Below are positions 1 to 7,386 of a stretch of 64,000 nucleotides of DNA, one piece after another; positions within the stretch are counted from its first letter, which is position 1; every line of letters starts with the position of its first letter. The notes below the pieces were generated by a model. That model saw nothing but the letters and a program-made list of their open reading frames with translations, was not told where the DNA came from and searched no databases. The stretch is from NCBI RefSeq assembly GCF_019203965.1, contig NZ_CP076448.1, positions 124,001 through 188,000 of the forward strand. Reading direction: 5' to 3'. The stretch is from Elioraea tepida (GTDB taxonomy: Bacteria; Pseudomonadota; Alphaproteobacteria; Acetobacterales; Acetobacteraceae). The translations under genes and the position numbers were made by a program.

Positions 1-286
1 AGCAGCACCATCTACGTGCTCCGCCAAGGCCTCTGGTGGCGCGATGCGCCGGCCGCCTATGGCCCGCACAAGACGCTCTACAACCGCTTCGTCCGCTGGA
101 GTGTTCGACCGCATCTTCGCTGCCCTGGCGGCCGAGGCCGGCCCGCCGTCACGGCTGATGATCGATGCCACGCATCTGAAGGCGCATCGCACCGCCGCCA
201 GCCTGCTCAAAAAGGGGCTTTGCCCCGCTGCATTGGCCGCACTAAGGGCGGGCTGAACTCGAAGCTCCACGCCGTCTGCGACGGTC
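1..286 (+). mobile_element. IS5-family element, left part (broken transposase; 5' end outside window)
   Basis: The translation reads as the N-terminal half of an IS5-family transposase: LRQGLWWRDAPAAYG and KTLYNRFVRW, then MIDATHLKAHRTA (first catalytic Asp), then GGLNSKLHAVCDG. These pieces lie in different frames. A small deletion after FVRWS (near position 101) and a one-base loss in the G run near position 214 break the gene. The reading is cut at 286 by an IS256-family element and resumes at 3157, so this is the outermost layer of a nested insertion. Both frameshifts and the interruption make it a dead transposase. The family call rests on motif recognition and is strong; the exact IS name is not determined. 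Confidence 0.85.
272..286. repeat. direct repeat flanking the IS256-family element, left copy
   Basis: The 15-mer CCGTCTGCGACGGTC ends here exactly where the IS256-type inverted repeat begins. It recurs at 3157-3171 immediately after the other end. It contains the perfect palindrome CCGTC-TGC-GACGG. It is most simply the target-site duplication. IS256-family elements usually duplicate 8-9 bp, so this copy is longer than expected; part of it (TC) may belong to the element ends. Confidence 0.7.
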
Positions 287-763
287 GCGTCCCTGTTGGT
301 GGTGTAGGTGCTGGGGGTGGTCATCGGCGGACGCCGGTAGGGTTGGGTTGCGAGAGCCACCCCTGACCTGAGGATCCCCGATGACCGACGCGATTATGAG
401 CCTTCGTGCCCAGGTGGAGAAGGCCCCGGACGCCGACCTCCTGCGCGAGATGATCGGCTTTGCTGCCGAGCGGCTGATGGAGTTGGAGATTGGCGGCCTG
501 ACCGGCGCCGGCTACGGCGAGAAGAGCGCCGAGCGGCTGGTGCAGCGCAACGGCTACCGCGAGCGTGACTGGCAGACGCGCGCGGGCACGGTGGAACTGC
601 GCATTCCTCGCTTGCGCCGAGGGTCCTACTTCCCCGGCTTCCTCGAGCCGCGCCGGATGGCGGAGAAGGCGCTGACCGCGGTGATCCAGGAGGCGTACAT
701 CCAAGGCGCCGCGACGCGCTCGGTCGACGATCTGGTGAAGGCGCTCGGCATGAGCGGCATCTT

Positions 764-799
764 CGGGCTCCCATCGCGGCTTACCGCGATGGGGTCCCG
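764..799 (-). repeat. 36-bp palindromic repeat, copy A
   Basis: Arms CGGG-CT-CCCATCGCGG and CCGCGATGGG-GT-CCCG flank a four-base loop. Reading the minus strand, the element is CGGG-AC-CCCATCGCGG-TAAG-CCGCGATGGG-AG-CCCG, nearly the same as copy B at 8546-8581. It lies between the codons for GI and KSQVS of an IS256-family transposase, where the family has one codon; 40 bases are present instead of 3, so the frame shifts. The hairpin is perfect over the inner 10 bp. This looks like a small interspersed palindromic repeat, not a terminator. Confidence 0.75.
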
Positions 800-1163
800 T
801 CAAGAGCCAGGTGAGCCGGCTCTGCGAAGAGATCGACGAGCGGGTGAAGGCGTTCCTGGATCGTCCGATCGAAGGCGACTGGCCCTATCTCTGGATCGAC
901 GCGACCTACGTGAAAGTGCGCCAGCAGGGGCGCATCGTCTCGGTGGCGGTGATCGTCGCGGTCGGCGTCAACGGCGACGGCCGGCGCGAGGTTCTGGGCA
1001 TGGATATCGGCCCGTCCGAGGCGGAGACGTTCTGGACCGCGTTCCTGCGCAAGCTCGCCCGACGCGGCCTGCGCGGCGTCAAGCTGGTCATCTCCGACGC
1101 GCATAAAGGCCTGAAGGCGGCAATCGCCAAGGTGTTGAGTGCGACCTGGCAACGATGCCGCGT

Positions 1164-2633
1164 GGGGCTGTTGAAAAACCTCCCGGCCTCTGATTCGATC
1201 TCGCAGCGATGCGATGAGGTGGGAGCATGCTGGGGCGACGCGGACCGGAGCAGTACGAGTTCTTCGCTGGCTCTCTGCGTGAGCTGATTCCTGACGAGCA
1301 TGTGCTCGCCCGCGTTGATCGCGTGCTCGATCTGAGCTGGATGCGTGACGAGGTGGCTGGGCTGTACAGCGCCGAGGCCGGTCGTCCCAGCACCGATCCG
1401 GAAGCGGCGGTCAGGCTGATGCTGGCCGGCTTCCTGCTCGGCCTCGTTCATGACCGCCGTCTGATGCGCGAGGCGGCGGTGAACCTGGCGATCCGCTGGT
1501 TCGCGCGCTTCGGCCTGACCGAGCCCCTGCCGGACCATTCCTCGCTCACGCGCATCCGCCAGCGCTGGGGCGCGGCGCGCTTTCGCCGCATCTTCGAGCG
1601 CACGGTGACGGCGTGCGTGGCGGCCGGGATCGCGAAAGGCGAGGTGGTGCATCTCGACGCCACGCTGATCCGCGCCGATGTCAGCTGGGAGGCGCTCGCG
1701 CAACGTTGGGTCGCAACGCTGGAAGCCGAGAACGAGCCGGTCGATCAGGCCGCGCGCGAAGGCAAGCAGACGGGCAGGTACAAGAAGGTCTGCACCACCG
1801 ATCCTGACGCGACGATGGCGACCACCGGCCGCCGCCAGCGGCTCGAGCCGGCATACAAGCAGCACACCGCCGTGTGCGACCAGGCCGGCGTGATCGTCGA
1901 CGGGGAGGCGACGACGGGTGAGCTCAACGAGGGCGGCGAGCTCGTGCCCGCGATCGAGCGCGTCGAGGCGGTGACCAGCACGGCCGTCGCGGTCGCCAGC
2001 GCCGATGCCGGCTACGCCTATGCCAAGGTCTACGGCGCGCTCAAACGGCGCGGCATCACGGCGGTCATCCCGCCGAAGGCTGAGCCGATCCGATCGCCGG
2101 TGCCGATGCGGCGCTTCCGCTACGATGCCCGCCACGACCGCCTCACCTGCCCACGCGGCAAGACGCTGAAGGCCGATCGGCGCGTGAAGCATCGCCGCTT
2201 CTTCACTGCGCGGGCGAAGGATTGCCGGCGCTGCGACCTGGCCCGCCTCTGCCGCTCGGGCGGGCGCGTCAACAAGGCGGTGGTGGTCGGTGACGACTAT
2301 CCCGCGCTGCTGCGCGCTCGGCGTCGGCGCGAGAGGTGGAGCGATCACGACAAGGCCGTCTATGCCCGCCACCGCTGGCGCGTCGAGGGCGTGCATGGCG
2401 AAGCGAAGACCCGCCACGGCCTGGCGCGCGCGGTGCGCCGCGGCCTGGCCAATATCAGGATCCAGGTCTACCTGACGGCCGCCGCCATCAACCTCAAGCG
2501 TCTGGCGGCCGCCATCGCGGCCATGCTCTATGCGCTCGCCGTGGCTCTCATCGCGGAGGTCGAGATCGCGCCGCGGGCGAGACGCGCCAACACGGGATTC
2601 GCATCGGCCTGACTTGAGTTCTTCAACAGCCCC
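1164..2633 (+). mobile_element. IS1182-like insertion sequence, apparently complete
   Basis: The element is 1,470 bp. The left end GGGGCTGTTGAAAAAC and the reverse complement of the right end GGGGCTGTTGAAGAAC are near-perfect inverted repeats. A 5-bp direct repeat, CGCGT, flanks it at 1159-1163 and 2634-2638. It contains one long uninterrupted transposase gene. Cutting it out with one CGCGT copy rejoins the IS256 transposase codons exactly at QRCR-VHFMR. It is the youngest layer of the nest and the only element in this pile with an intact gene. Confidence 0.88.
1227..2612 (+). CDS. IS1182-like transposase (IS4/IS5 superfamily DDE)
   Basis: A 461-residue transposase. The N-terminus (YEFFAGSLRELIPDEH, then DRVLDL) is the DUF772-type domain of IS1182-like elements, followed by a helix-rich segment ending LPDHSSLTRIRQRWG. 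The first catalytic Asp is probably in VHLDATLIRADV (about residue 140), the second in SADAGYAYAKVYGAL, and the Glu in HRWRVEGVHGEAKTRHG. A small zinc-knuckle-like motif, CRRCDLARLC, lies between the last two. No stop or frameshift interrupts it and it sits well inside complete inverted repeats, so it could be active. The start at 1227 is the first ATG inside the element. Confidence 0.85.
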   Translation: MLGRRGPEQYEFFAGSLRELIPDEHVLARVDRVLDLSWMRDEVAGLYSAEAGRPSTDPEAAVRLMLAGFLLGLVHDRRLMREAAVNLAIRWFARFGLTEPLPDHSSLTRIRQRWGAARFRRIFERTVTACVAAGIAKGEVVHLDATLIRADVSWEALAQRWVATLEAENEPVDQAAREGKQTGRYKKVCTTDPDATMATTGRRQRLEPAYKQHTAVCDQAGVIVDGEATTGELNEGGELVPAIERVEAVTSTAVAVASADAGYAYAKVYGALKRRGITAVIPPKAEPIRSPVPMRRFRYDARHDRLTCPRGKTLKADRRVKHRRFFTARAKDCRRCDLARLCRSGGRVNKAVVVGDDYPALLRARRRRERWSDHDKAVYARHRWRVEGVHGEAKTRHGLARAVRRGLANIRIQVYLTAAAINLKRLAAAIAAMLYALAVALIAEVEIAPRARRANTGFASA

Positions 2634-3156
2634 CGCGTGCACTTCATGCGCAACGCTTTGGCCCATGCCGGCAGGAGTGGCAGACGCGTCGTCTCCGCCT
2701 TCATCGCCACCGCGTTTGCCCAGAACGACGCGGCAGCCGCCACGATGCAGTGGCGCCGCGTCGCCGACCAGTTGCGACCCAAGCTGCCGAAGCTCGCCGC
2801 GCTGATGGACGAGGCCGAGAGCGATGTGCTCGCCTACATGAGCTTCCCGCCGCAGCACCGCGCCAAGCTGCACAGCACCAATCCGCTCGAACGCCTGAAC
2901 GGTGAGATCAAGCGACGCACCGAGGTGGTCGGCATCTTCCCCAACGAAGCGGCCATCACACGCCTCATCGGCGCCATCCTGCTCGAACCGAACGACGAAT
3001 GGGCCGTCCAGCGCGCACGCTACATCACCCTGGAAAGCATCAGCCCCGTCGGCGATGATGCACCCGTCAGCCTCCCCGCAATGGCAGGCTGACCAGCCCG
3101 GCCACGCCGGCAACCGCGGCAGCTCACCGCCAGCTACACCACGACACGGGACACGA

Positions 3157-3171
3157 CCGTCTGCGACGGTC
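3157..3171. repeat. direct repeat flanking the IS256-family element, right copy
   Basis: This is the second copy of CCGTCTGCGACGGTC, identical to 272-286. From here the IS5 transposase reading (CDGQGRPVVLLL) continues from the point where it was cut at 286, which supports reading the repeat as the insertion duplication. Confidence 0.7.
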
Positions 3172-3543
3172 AGGGGCGCCCCGTGGTCCTGCTGCTCACC
3201 GAGGGCCAGGCGAGTGACCACCGCGGCGCTGCGCTGATGCTCCCGAGGCTCCCGCCCGCGCGTGAGCTGATCGCAGACCGGGGGTACGACAGCGCCCGCT
3301 TCAGGGCCGAACGCGCAGCGCGTGGCATCGCCGCCTGCATCCCCTCGACGCGCTCGCGCAAGCAGCCCATCCCGCACGACCCAACGCTCTACCGACAACG
3401 CCACCGCATCGAGAACATGTTCGGCCGCCTCAAGGACTGGCGGCGCATCGCCATGCGCTAAGACCGATGCGCTCACACCTTCCTCGCAGCCATCACCCTC
3501 GCCGCAACCGTCACCTTCTGGCTCAATCAGTGAGTCCTGAGCC
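3157..3543 (+). mobile_element. IS5-family element, right part (transposase C-terminus with in-frame stop)
   Basis: The frame continuing from the left part reads CDGQGRPVVLLL, then ELIADRGYDSARF (second catalytic Asp), then RIENMFGRLKDWRRIAMR (catalytic Glu region). A TAA at about 3460 replaces the usual tyrosine after RIA-R. Beyond it the family sequence continues in frame to about 3535 (DRCAHTF, then AATVTFWLNQ). The right terminus GAGTCCTGAGCC resembles the right terminus of the second IS5-like element (GAGTCCGGAGCC at 8982-8993), so the boundary is put at 3543. With the frameshifts in the left part, this transposase has at least three disabling changes apart from the IS256 insertion. Confidence 0.85.
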
Positions 3544-4343
3544 TCGGCCTTGCGCAGCCCGGCCTCGAGCGCTGCCCGGGCCGGTGGCGCGAGCTGATCC
3601 CAAAAGCGCGGGTTGACATAGACCTTGGGCGAACACGCCGAAGAAGGGCCTGACGGTGCCGAAGCGCTTCACCTCGTGGAAGCGGCGCGAGACGAAGGCC
3701 GAGACATCGGTCAGCCCAGCATCGAGCCCGCCGGACTGCGGCGCGCCCACGACCTCCGGCGCCGGTGTGGCGACAGGAGCGGCGGCGACGGCGCGGAGCC
3801 CCGTTTCGATCAGCGGGTTGAGGCCCCGGATCCTGAGCCCCTGGAAATCGGCGAGGGTGAGGATCGAGCGGCGGCCCGAGGTAAAGATCGACAGCCGCGT
3901 GGTGAAGAGCCGAGCGACCGAGCGCACGCCGCGCCGCGCCGTGCCGCGTCGAGGAAACGCGCCGCCTCGGAGCCCGGGAATTCCTCGATCCGGCCGAGCT
4001 CAGTGAAGAGGAACGGGATGGTCGGCGCCCTCGTCTTCGGGATGGTGTTGCCCCAGGTGAAGTTGGTCGCCACCGCCGCCTCGAAGGCGCCGCGCGCGAC
4101 GCCGGGGACGTTCTCGGCCACGCGCGCGAGCCGTTCGGCGGGGAACACCTCGACCTCGATCCCGGCGCGGCGTGCGGTGGCGTCCTCGGCGAAGGCGGCG
4201 AGCATGCGGGCGATGTGATGGTCAAGGGGATACTGGTGCGAGAGCCGCATCCTCGCCGGCTGCGCGCGCAGTGCGGGAGGGGCAGCAAGCATGGCGGCAG
4301 CTGCGGCGGGGGACGTCATGTCCGTGCGGCGTGCGAGTCGCAT
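3544..4343 (-). pseudogene. dctP: TRAP transporter solute-binding protein, DctP family (frameshifted, 3' end lost to IS)
   Basis: Read on the minus strand, the product begins with a signal-peptide-like stretch (MTSPAAAAAMLAAPPALRAQ). It continues with DctP-family features: LSHQYPLDHHIARM, a mid-region FTWGNTIPKTRAP, FLFTELGRIEEFPGSEAARFLD, and in a second frame LADFQGLRIRGLNPLIETGLRA and GALDAGLTDVSA-like text (here SGGLDAGLTDVSA). Two frameshifts are visible, near 3925 and near 3627. After the second, the C-terminal text VYVNPRFWDQL and AALEAGLRKAEA is in yet another frame. It then meets the right end of the IS5 element, so the last part is missing or lies left of the window. Family members deliver organic acids to a TRAP permease; no permease genes are seen here. 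Confidence 0.8.
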
Positions 4344-4428
4344 CCTTCCCTCCCTGACCGTTGCTCGGGCTTACGGCAGGCATGCGCATGGGTCAACGCT
4401 CGCGGGCGCTCCGTTCGCGCGATTGCGG

Positions 4429-4457
4429 TTGACAGGCCAATGCCAAGCGCATAGGTG
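4429..4457 (+). promoter_or_regulatory. candidate sigma-70-type promoter upstream of mgtE
   Basis: A perfect -35 hexamer, TTGACA, is followed after 17 bases by TAGGTG, a weak -10 match. It faces mgtE, about 450 bases upstream. The -35 stands out in this GC-rich sequence; the -10 is poor, so the call is tentative. Confidence 0.3.
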
Positions 4458-4770
4458 ATCCATCGCGGGCAATTTCCATTGCTCCGCAGCAAGGATCGTG
4501 ACACGCGCAATGGGCGACGGAAGCAGAGGTCGATCGACGGCTCCCACCCCGGCGCGGCACTGGATGGTCTGAGCCGGGTCTCTGACCCGCCGCTCCTCCG
4601 TCAGTGCAGCCTCGGGCAGGGCCGGCAGACCGAGGAGATGGCGGGATGACTGCAGCGACACGAATCGTTGCGTTCGACGGTGGCGCGCCCGAAGCGCCTG
4701 CTGCCGCGCACCCGCACTCGCCCCGCGCCAGCGAGGGAGGTGGCCATGGACGACGGCAGTAGTAGTCGCA

Positions 4771-4800
4771 GGGGCCGCCCGCGCTGCCAGGGGCGGCCCC
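4771..4800 (+). promoter_or_regulatory. strong stem-loop in the mgtE leader
   Basis: GGGGCCGCCC and GGGCGGCCCC form a perfect 10-bp GC-only stem around a 10-base loop, about 105 bases before the mgtE start. No U-run follows, so it is not a classical terminator. In a gene for magnesium uptake such a structure could be part of an attenuation switch; that role is inference. Confidence 0.4.
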
Positions 4801-4904
4801 GCCACCTACACGACAGACAGAGACACCGCAGCCGCCCGGGGCGCAGCGCCTGACACGCGCGTCTCCGCCGGCGGCTGCCGCCAGACCGGACCGGAGACGA
4901 CACG

Positions 4905-6281
4905 ATGGACCTCAGGCTGCAGAGCGCTGCTCTTGCCTCGCTTCTGACCCGCGGCGACGAGATCTCTGCGCGCACCGCCCTCGCCGCCCACCACCCAGCT
5001 AATCTTGCCGCGATCCTGCCGACCCTGCCGCTCGATCTGCGGCTTCGGGCGCTGGCTTCGCTTCCGGTCGAACGCCAGGCGCAGGTGTTCGGCTATCTCG
5101 CGCCGGCCGACCAGCTCGCGCTTGCGCGGGCGCTGAGCCGCAAAGACCTCGGCGCGATGTTCGCCGCCATGGCGCACGACGAGCGTGCCGACCTCTTCAA
5201 GCGCCTGAGCGAGGAGGAGCGCGAGGCGCTGCTGCCCGGGCTTGCCCAGGCAGAGCGGGAGGACATACGCAAGCTCGCCTCCTACCCGGAGGACCGTGTC
5301 GGCGCGGTCATGACCTCGGACTATGCGACGCTCTCGCCGGAGCTCTCCGCGCGCGAGGCGATCGAGCAGCTCCGCCGCGAGGCGCCTAACCGCGAGACCA
5401 TCTACGAGAGCTACGTTATCGACGAGTCGCGCACGCTCTTGGGTGTGGTCTCGCTGCGCGACCTGATCACCGCGGCTCCGGAAGCGAAGGTCAGCGAGAT
5501 CATGCGGCGCGAGGTGGTGAAGGTCTCGGCGGAGGCGCCGCGCGCCGAGGCGGTGCGGCTCATCCGCGAATACGACCTGATCGCACTGCCGGTGGTCAAT
5601 GGCGGGGAGAAGCTCGTCGGCATCGTCACCGCCGACGACGCGATGGATGTGGCCGACCTCGAGGAGAGCCGCCGCATCCAGATCTTCGGCGGCACCTCCG
5701 CGCTCGGGGGGCCGGACATCGACCTGATGAACTCGCCGCTCAGCCGGATTTTCACCGCGCGCTTCTTCTGGCTCGCGCTTCTCACCGTGTTCGGGCTCGC
5801 AACGAGCCATCTCGTCGCCGCGCAGTCGGAGATGCTCGAAAAGGTGCTCATCCTCTCCGCCTTCATCGCACCGATCATCGACATGGGCGGCAACACGGGA
5901 AGCCAGACGGCGACGATGGTGATCCGTGCGATGGCGCTCGGCCAGATCAGCCTCCGCTTCGCCGATTTCTGGCGTGTGTTCAGGCGCGACCTGCCGGTCG
6001 CGCTCGCGCTCGGCCTCGGCATCGCCGCGCTCGAGGCGGTGCTCGCCTTCACCACCAAAAGCATCGGCTGGGAGGTTGTCGCCGTCGTCGGTCTGTCGAT
6101 GCTCTCCTGCACGGTGGCGGGAAGCCTGTTCGGCCTCGTGCTTCCCTTCGCTGCGCGCGCGATCAGGCAGGACCCGGCGACGCTGAGCGCGCCCGTCATC
6201 ACCTCAATCATGGATATGCTGGGCGTGCTGATCTATTTCGGAATCGCCTGGATCTTCCTCGGCCATCTCTTCGTCGAGTGA
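4905..6281 (+). CDS. mgtE: magnesium transporter MgtE
   Basis: This 458-residue protein has the full MgtE layout. An N-terminal helical MgtE_N domain (about residues 30-125) is followed by two CBS domains: about 135-192 (VGAVMTSDYATLSPELSARE) and 197-255 (VSEIMRREVVKVSAEAP). A connecting helix and five predicted membrane segments (from about residue 285) follow. The conserved GGNTGSQ is at 328-334, and the C-terminal membrane motif reads DPATLSAPVITSIMDM. MgtE is a Mg2+-gated Mg2+ channel of the inner membrane; the N and CBS domains sense cytosolic Mg2+. The start follows ACCGGAGACGACA, a block repeated before the next gene. An MgtC-family gene lies 1.1 kb downstream, in line with a magnesium-related cluster. 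Confidence 0.95.
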   Translation: MDLRLQSAALASLLTRGDEISARTALAAHHPANLAAILPTLPLDLRLRALASLPVERQAQVFGYLAPADQLALARALSRKDLGAMFAAMAHDERADLFKRLSEEEREALLPGLAQAEREDIRKLASYPEDRVGAVMTSDYATLSPELSAREAIEQLRREAPNRETIYESYVIDESRTLLGVVSLRDLITAAPEAKVSEIMRREVVKVSAEAPRAEAVRLIREYDLIALPVVNGGEKLVGIVTADDAMDVADLEESRRIQIFGGTSALGGPDIDLMNSPLSRIFTARFFWLALLTVFGLATSHLVAAQSEMLEKVLILSAFIAPIIDMGGNTGSQTATMVIRAMALGQISLRFADFWRVFRRDLPVALALGLGIAALEAVLAFTTKSIGWEVVAVVGLSMLSCTVAGSLFGLVLPFAARAIRQDPATLSAPVITSIMDMLGVLIYFGIAWIFLGHLFVE

Positions 6282-6287
6282 GACGAC

Positions 6288-6315
6288 GCGGCGCCGGGTC
6301 TCGGCCCGGCGCCGC
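6288..6315 (+). terminator. strong inverted repeat just after mgtE
   Basis: GCGGCGCCGGG and CCCGGCGCCGC form a perfect 11-bp stem with a 6-base loop, starting six bases after the mgtE stop. There is no T-run. It could reduce read-through into the next gene or protect the mgtE mRNA; which of these is not shown by the sequence. Confidence 0.45.
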
Positions 6316-6349
6316 CTCCCGTCACGCTCCAGAACCGGAGACGACAATC

Positions 6350-7105
6350 ATGCGACTTCTGGCACCGCTTGCGCTCGCAGCCGCCCTCGCACCCGCCTTC
6401 ACCCCGGGGGCGCTCGCCCAGGGCGGCCCCTACCGCGTCGATGACGCCGCCATCGCCGCGCCCGGGACCTTCAAGCTGGAATCATACGGCGCGTTCTCAG
6501 TGAACCGCTCGCGCGAGCGCGCCTACACCGTCACCCCCGGAGCCACCTTCGCCGGACTGCCCTTCGTCGAGTTCAGCCTCGGCCTCGAGCGGGCCGGGGA
6601 GGCGCGCGGCGACGACTCGGACAAGCTCCGCTTCTGGTCGAGCGTCATCTCGCCGCAGGCGAAGGTCGCCCTTCTGCCGATCGAGCGCCATGGCATCGGG
6701 CTCGCGCTCAAGACGGGCTTCTCCTACCGCACCGCGCTGCAGCGCCCCGAACCCGACCCCGACGCTCCGGCCCGCCTCCGCCGCCTCGACCTGCCCTTCG
6801 CGACCGCGATCGTCTCGGTCGCGCCGATCGAGAGCGTGACGGTGAGCGCCAATCTCGGCGTCGAATACGACCGCACGGAGACCCGCGCGGCGCCGACCTG
6901 GGGTCTCGGCGCCGCCTGGGAGGCGATCGAGTCGCTGTCGTTGATCGGCGCCGTCTCGGGCTCCGACCGCGGCCGGGCCGCGCTGCAGGCCGGGCTTCGC
7001 AAGACCGTGCTCGACGGCAGGCTCGACCTCGACGTCGCGCTCGGCCGCAACCTCTCCGACGAGCGCGCCACCTGGATCATTGCCGGCTTCGCCGCGCGGT
7101 TCTGA
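6350..7105 (+). CDS. putative outer-membrane beta-barrel protein, unknown function
   Basis: This 251-residue product starts with a clear Sec signal peptide (MRLLAPLALAAALAPAFTPGALAQ, cleavage after residue 24). After it come alternating hydrophobic and polar stretches typical of beta strands (TFKLESYGAFSVNR, YTVTPGATFAGLPFVEFSLGL, VTVSANLGVEYDRT, WIIAGFAARF), ending in phenylalanine as many outer-membrane barrels do. I do not recognise the family. The chosen ATG is preceded by ACCGGAGACGACA, the same 13 bases as before mgtE, whereas an earlier possible start overlaps the mgtE stop and has no such site. It lies between mgtE and an MgtC-family gene, so a role in cation passage across the outer membrane is a guess. 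Confidence 0.75.
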   Translation: MRLLAPLALAAALAPAFTPGALAQGGPYRVDDAAIAAPGTFKLESYGAFSVNRSRERAYTVTPGATFAGLPFVEFSLGLERAGEARGDDSDKLRFWSSVISPQAKVALLPIERHGIGLALKTGFSYRTALQRPEPDPDAPARLRRLDLPFATAIVSVAPIESVTVSANLGVEYDRTETRAAPTWGLGAAWEAIESLSLIGAVSGSDRGRAALQAGLRKTVLDGRLDLDVALGRNLSDERATWIIAGFAARF

Positions 7106-7138
7106 ACCGGGGGACGGATCGATGGGGTGTTCGGAACG

Positions 7139-7354
7139 ATGTCCGCCGCCCTGCGCGCGCGCTGCGTCCGGGTCGTCAGCGCGTTTCGCCTCGCCCTTGC
7201 GCTCGCGCTGATCGATCTCCTCGCGGCGCTCCTGCAGCGCCGTCTCGTCGGTGCGGGCGGCGCCTGGCCCTGGGTTCGCCTCGCGACGAGGCTTGCCGGC
7301 CTGCCGCTTCGGCGAGGCCCGTCGCATTGCGCGCACCGGCGCGGCGGGCGATGA
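7139..7354 (+). CDS. possible small membrane protein, hypothetical
   Basis: A 71-codon reading with one hydrophobic helix (FRLALALALIDLLAALL) framed by arginine-rich ends fills most of the 281-bp gap between the putative outer-membrane protein and the MgtC-family gene. Coding potential is uncertain: such readings arise easily in this base composition and no clear ribosome-binding site precedes the ATG. It is listed because small single-helix proteins are known near MgtC/MgtE systems and because its direction matches its neighbours. Confidence 0.3.
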   Translation: MSAALRARCVRVVSAFRLALALALIDLLAALLQRRLVGAGGAWPWVRLATRLAGLPLRRGPSHCAHRRGGR

Positions 7355-7386
7355 ACGCGGCTTTCGCCTCTTGAGGGAGACCGGGC

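Larger units (their letters stand above)
381..3092 (+). pseudogene. IS256-family transposase, broken by a palindromic insert and by an IS
   Basis: Three collinear pieces add up to a full IS256-family transposase. Residues from 381 (start [11 protein letters not shown]) run to ALGMSGI near 761. A second piece in the next frame runs from [15 protein letters not shown] near 802 to TWQRCR at about 1163 and contains the first catalytic aspartate in WIDATYVK and the second near [11 protein letters not shown]. The last piece (2639-3092) starts HFMRNALAHAG and carries the catalytic glutamate region NPLERLNGEIKRRT. The first break is a 37-base net insertion that shifts the frame; the second is the IS1182-like element. 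Removing both, plus one copy of the 5-bp duplication, restores one reading frame. Inactive as it stands. Confidence 0.88.
287..3154 (+). mobile_element. IS256-family insertion sequence, interrupted by an IS1182-like element
   Basis: The left end (GCGTCCCTGTTGGTGGTGTAG) and the reverse complement of the right end (GTGTCCCGTGTCGTGGTGTAG) match at most positions, giving imperfect terminal inverted repeats. Between them lies a Mutator-type IS256 transposase gene in three pieces. The element is inserted in an IS5-family transposase gene and is itself host to the IS1182-like element at 1164-2633. Without that element and a 37-base palindromic insert it would be about 1.36 kb, normal for the family. 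It is not expected to move on its own because its transposase is broken twice. Confidence 0.85.
4344..4904 (+). other. 561-bp intergenic region; long leader of mgtE
   Basis: No convincing gene is visible between the dctP pseudogene and mgtE, which are divergent. The region holds a consensus-like -35 (4429-4434) and a perfect 10-bp inverted repeat (4771-4800). If transcription starts just after the candidate promoter, the mgtE mRNA would have a leader of about 440 nt, long enough for a riboswitch or a leader peptide. I could not match it to the M-box or to any other RNA class I know. A short plus-strand reading at 4668-4853 (Arg-rich) is probably chance in GC-rich DNA. Confidence 0.5.

Noticed and set aside
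906-3476. An 856-codon open frame on the minus strand across the IS nest
   Set aside because: It crosses three different IS elements and their junctions, is Arg/Ala/Gly-rich with no domain, and is opposite to well-recognised transposase pieces. It is an effect of GC-rich codon use.
4441-4480. A third copy of the palindromic repeat (CCATCGCGGG near 4460)
   Set aside because: Only one arm is present; no matching CCGCGATGG follows.
4668-4853. A 61-codon reading in the mgtE leader as a regulatory leader peptide
   Set aside because: It lacks the proline-rich run of known Mg2+ leader peptides, has no ribosome-binding site and is Arg-rich as chance readings here are.
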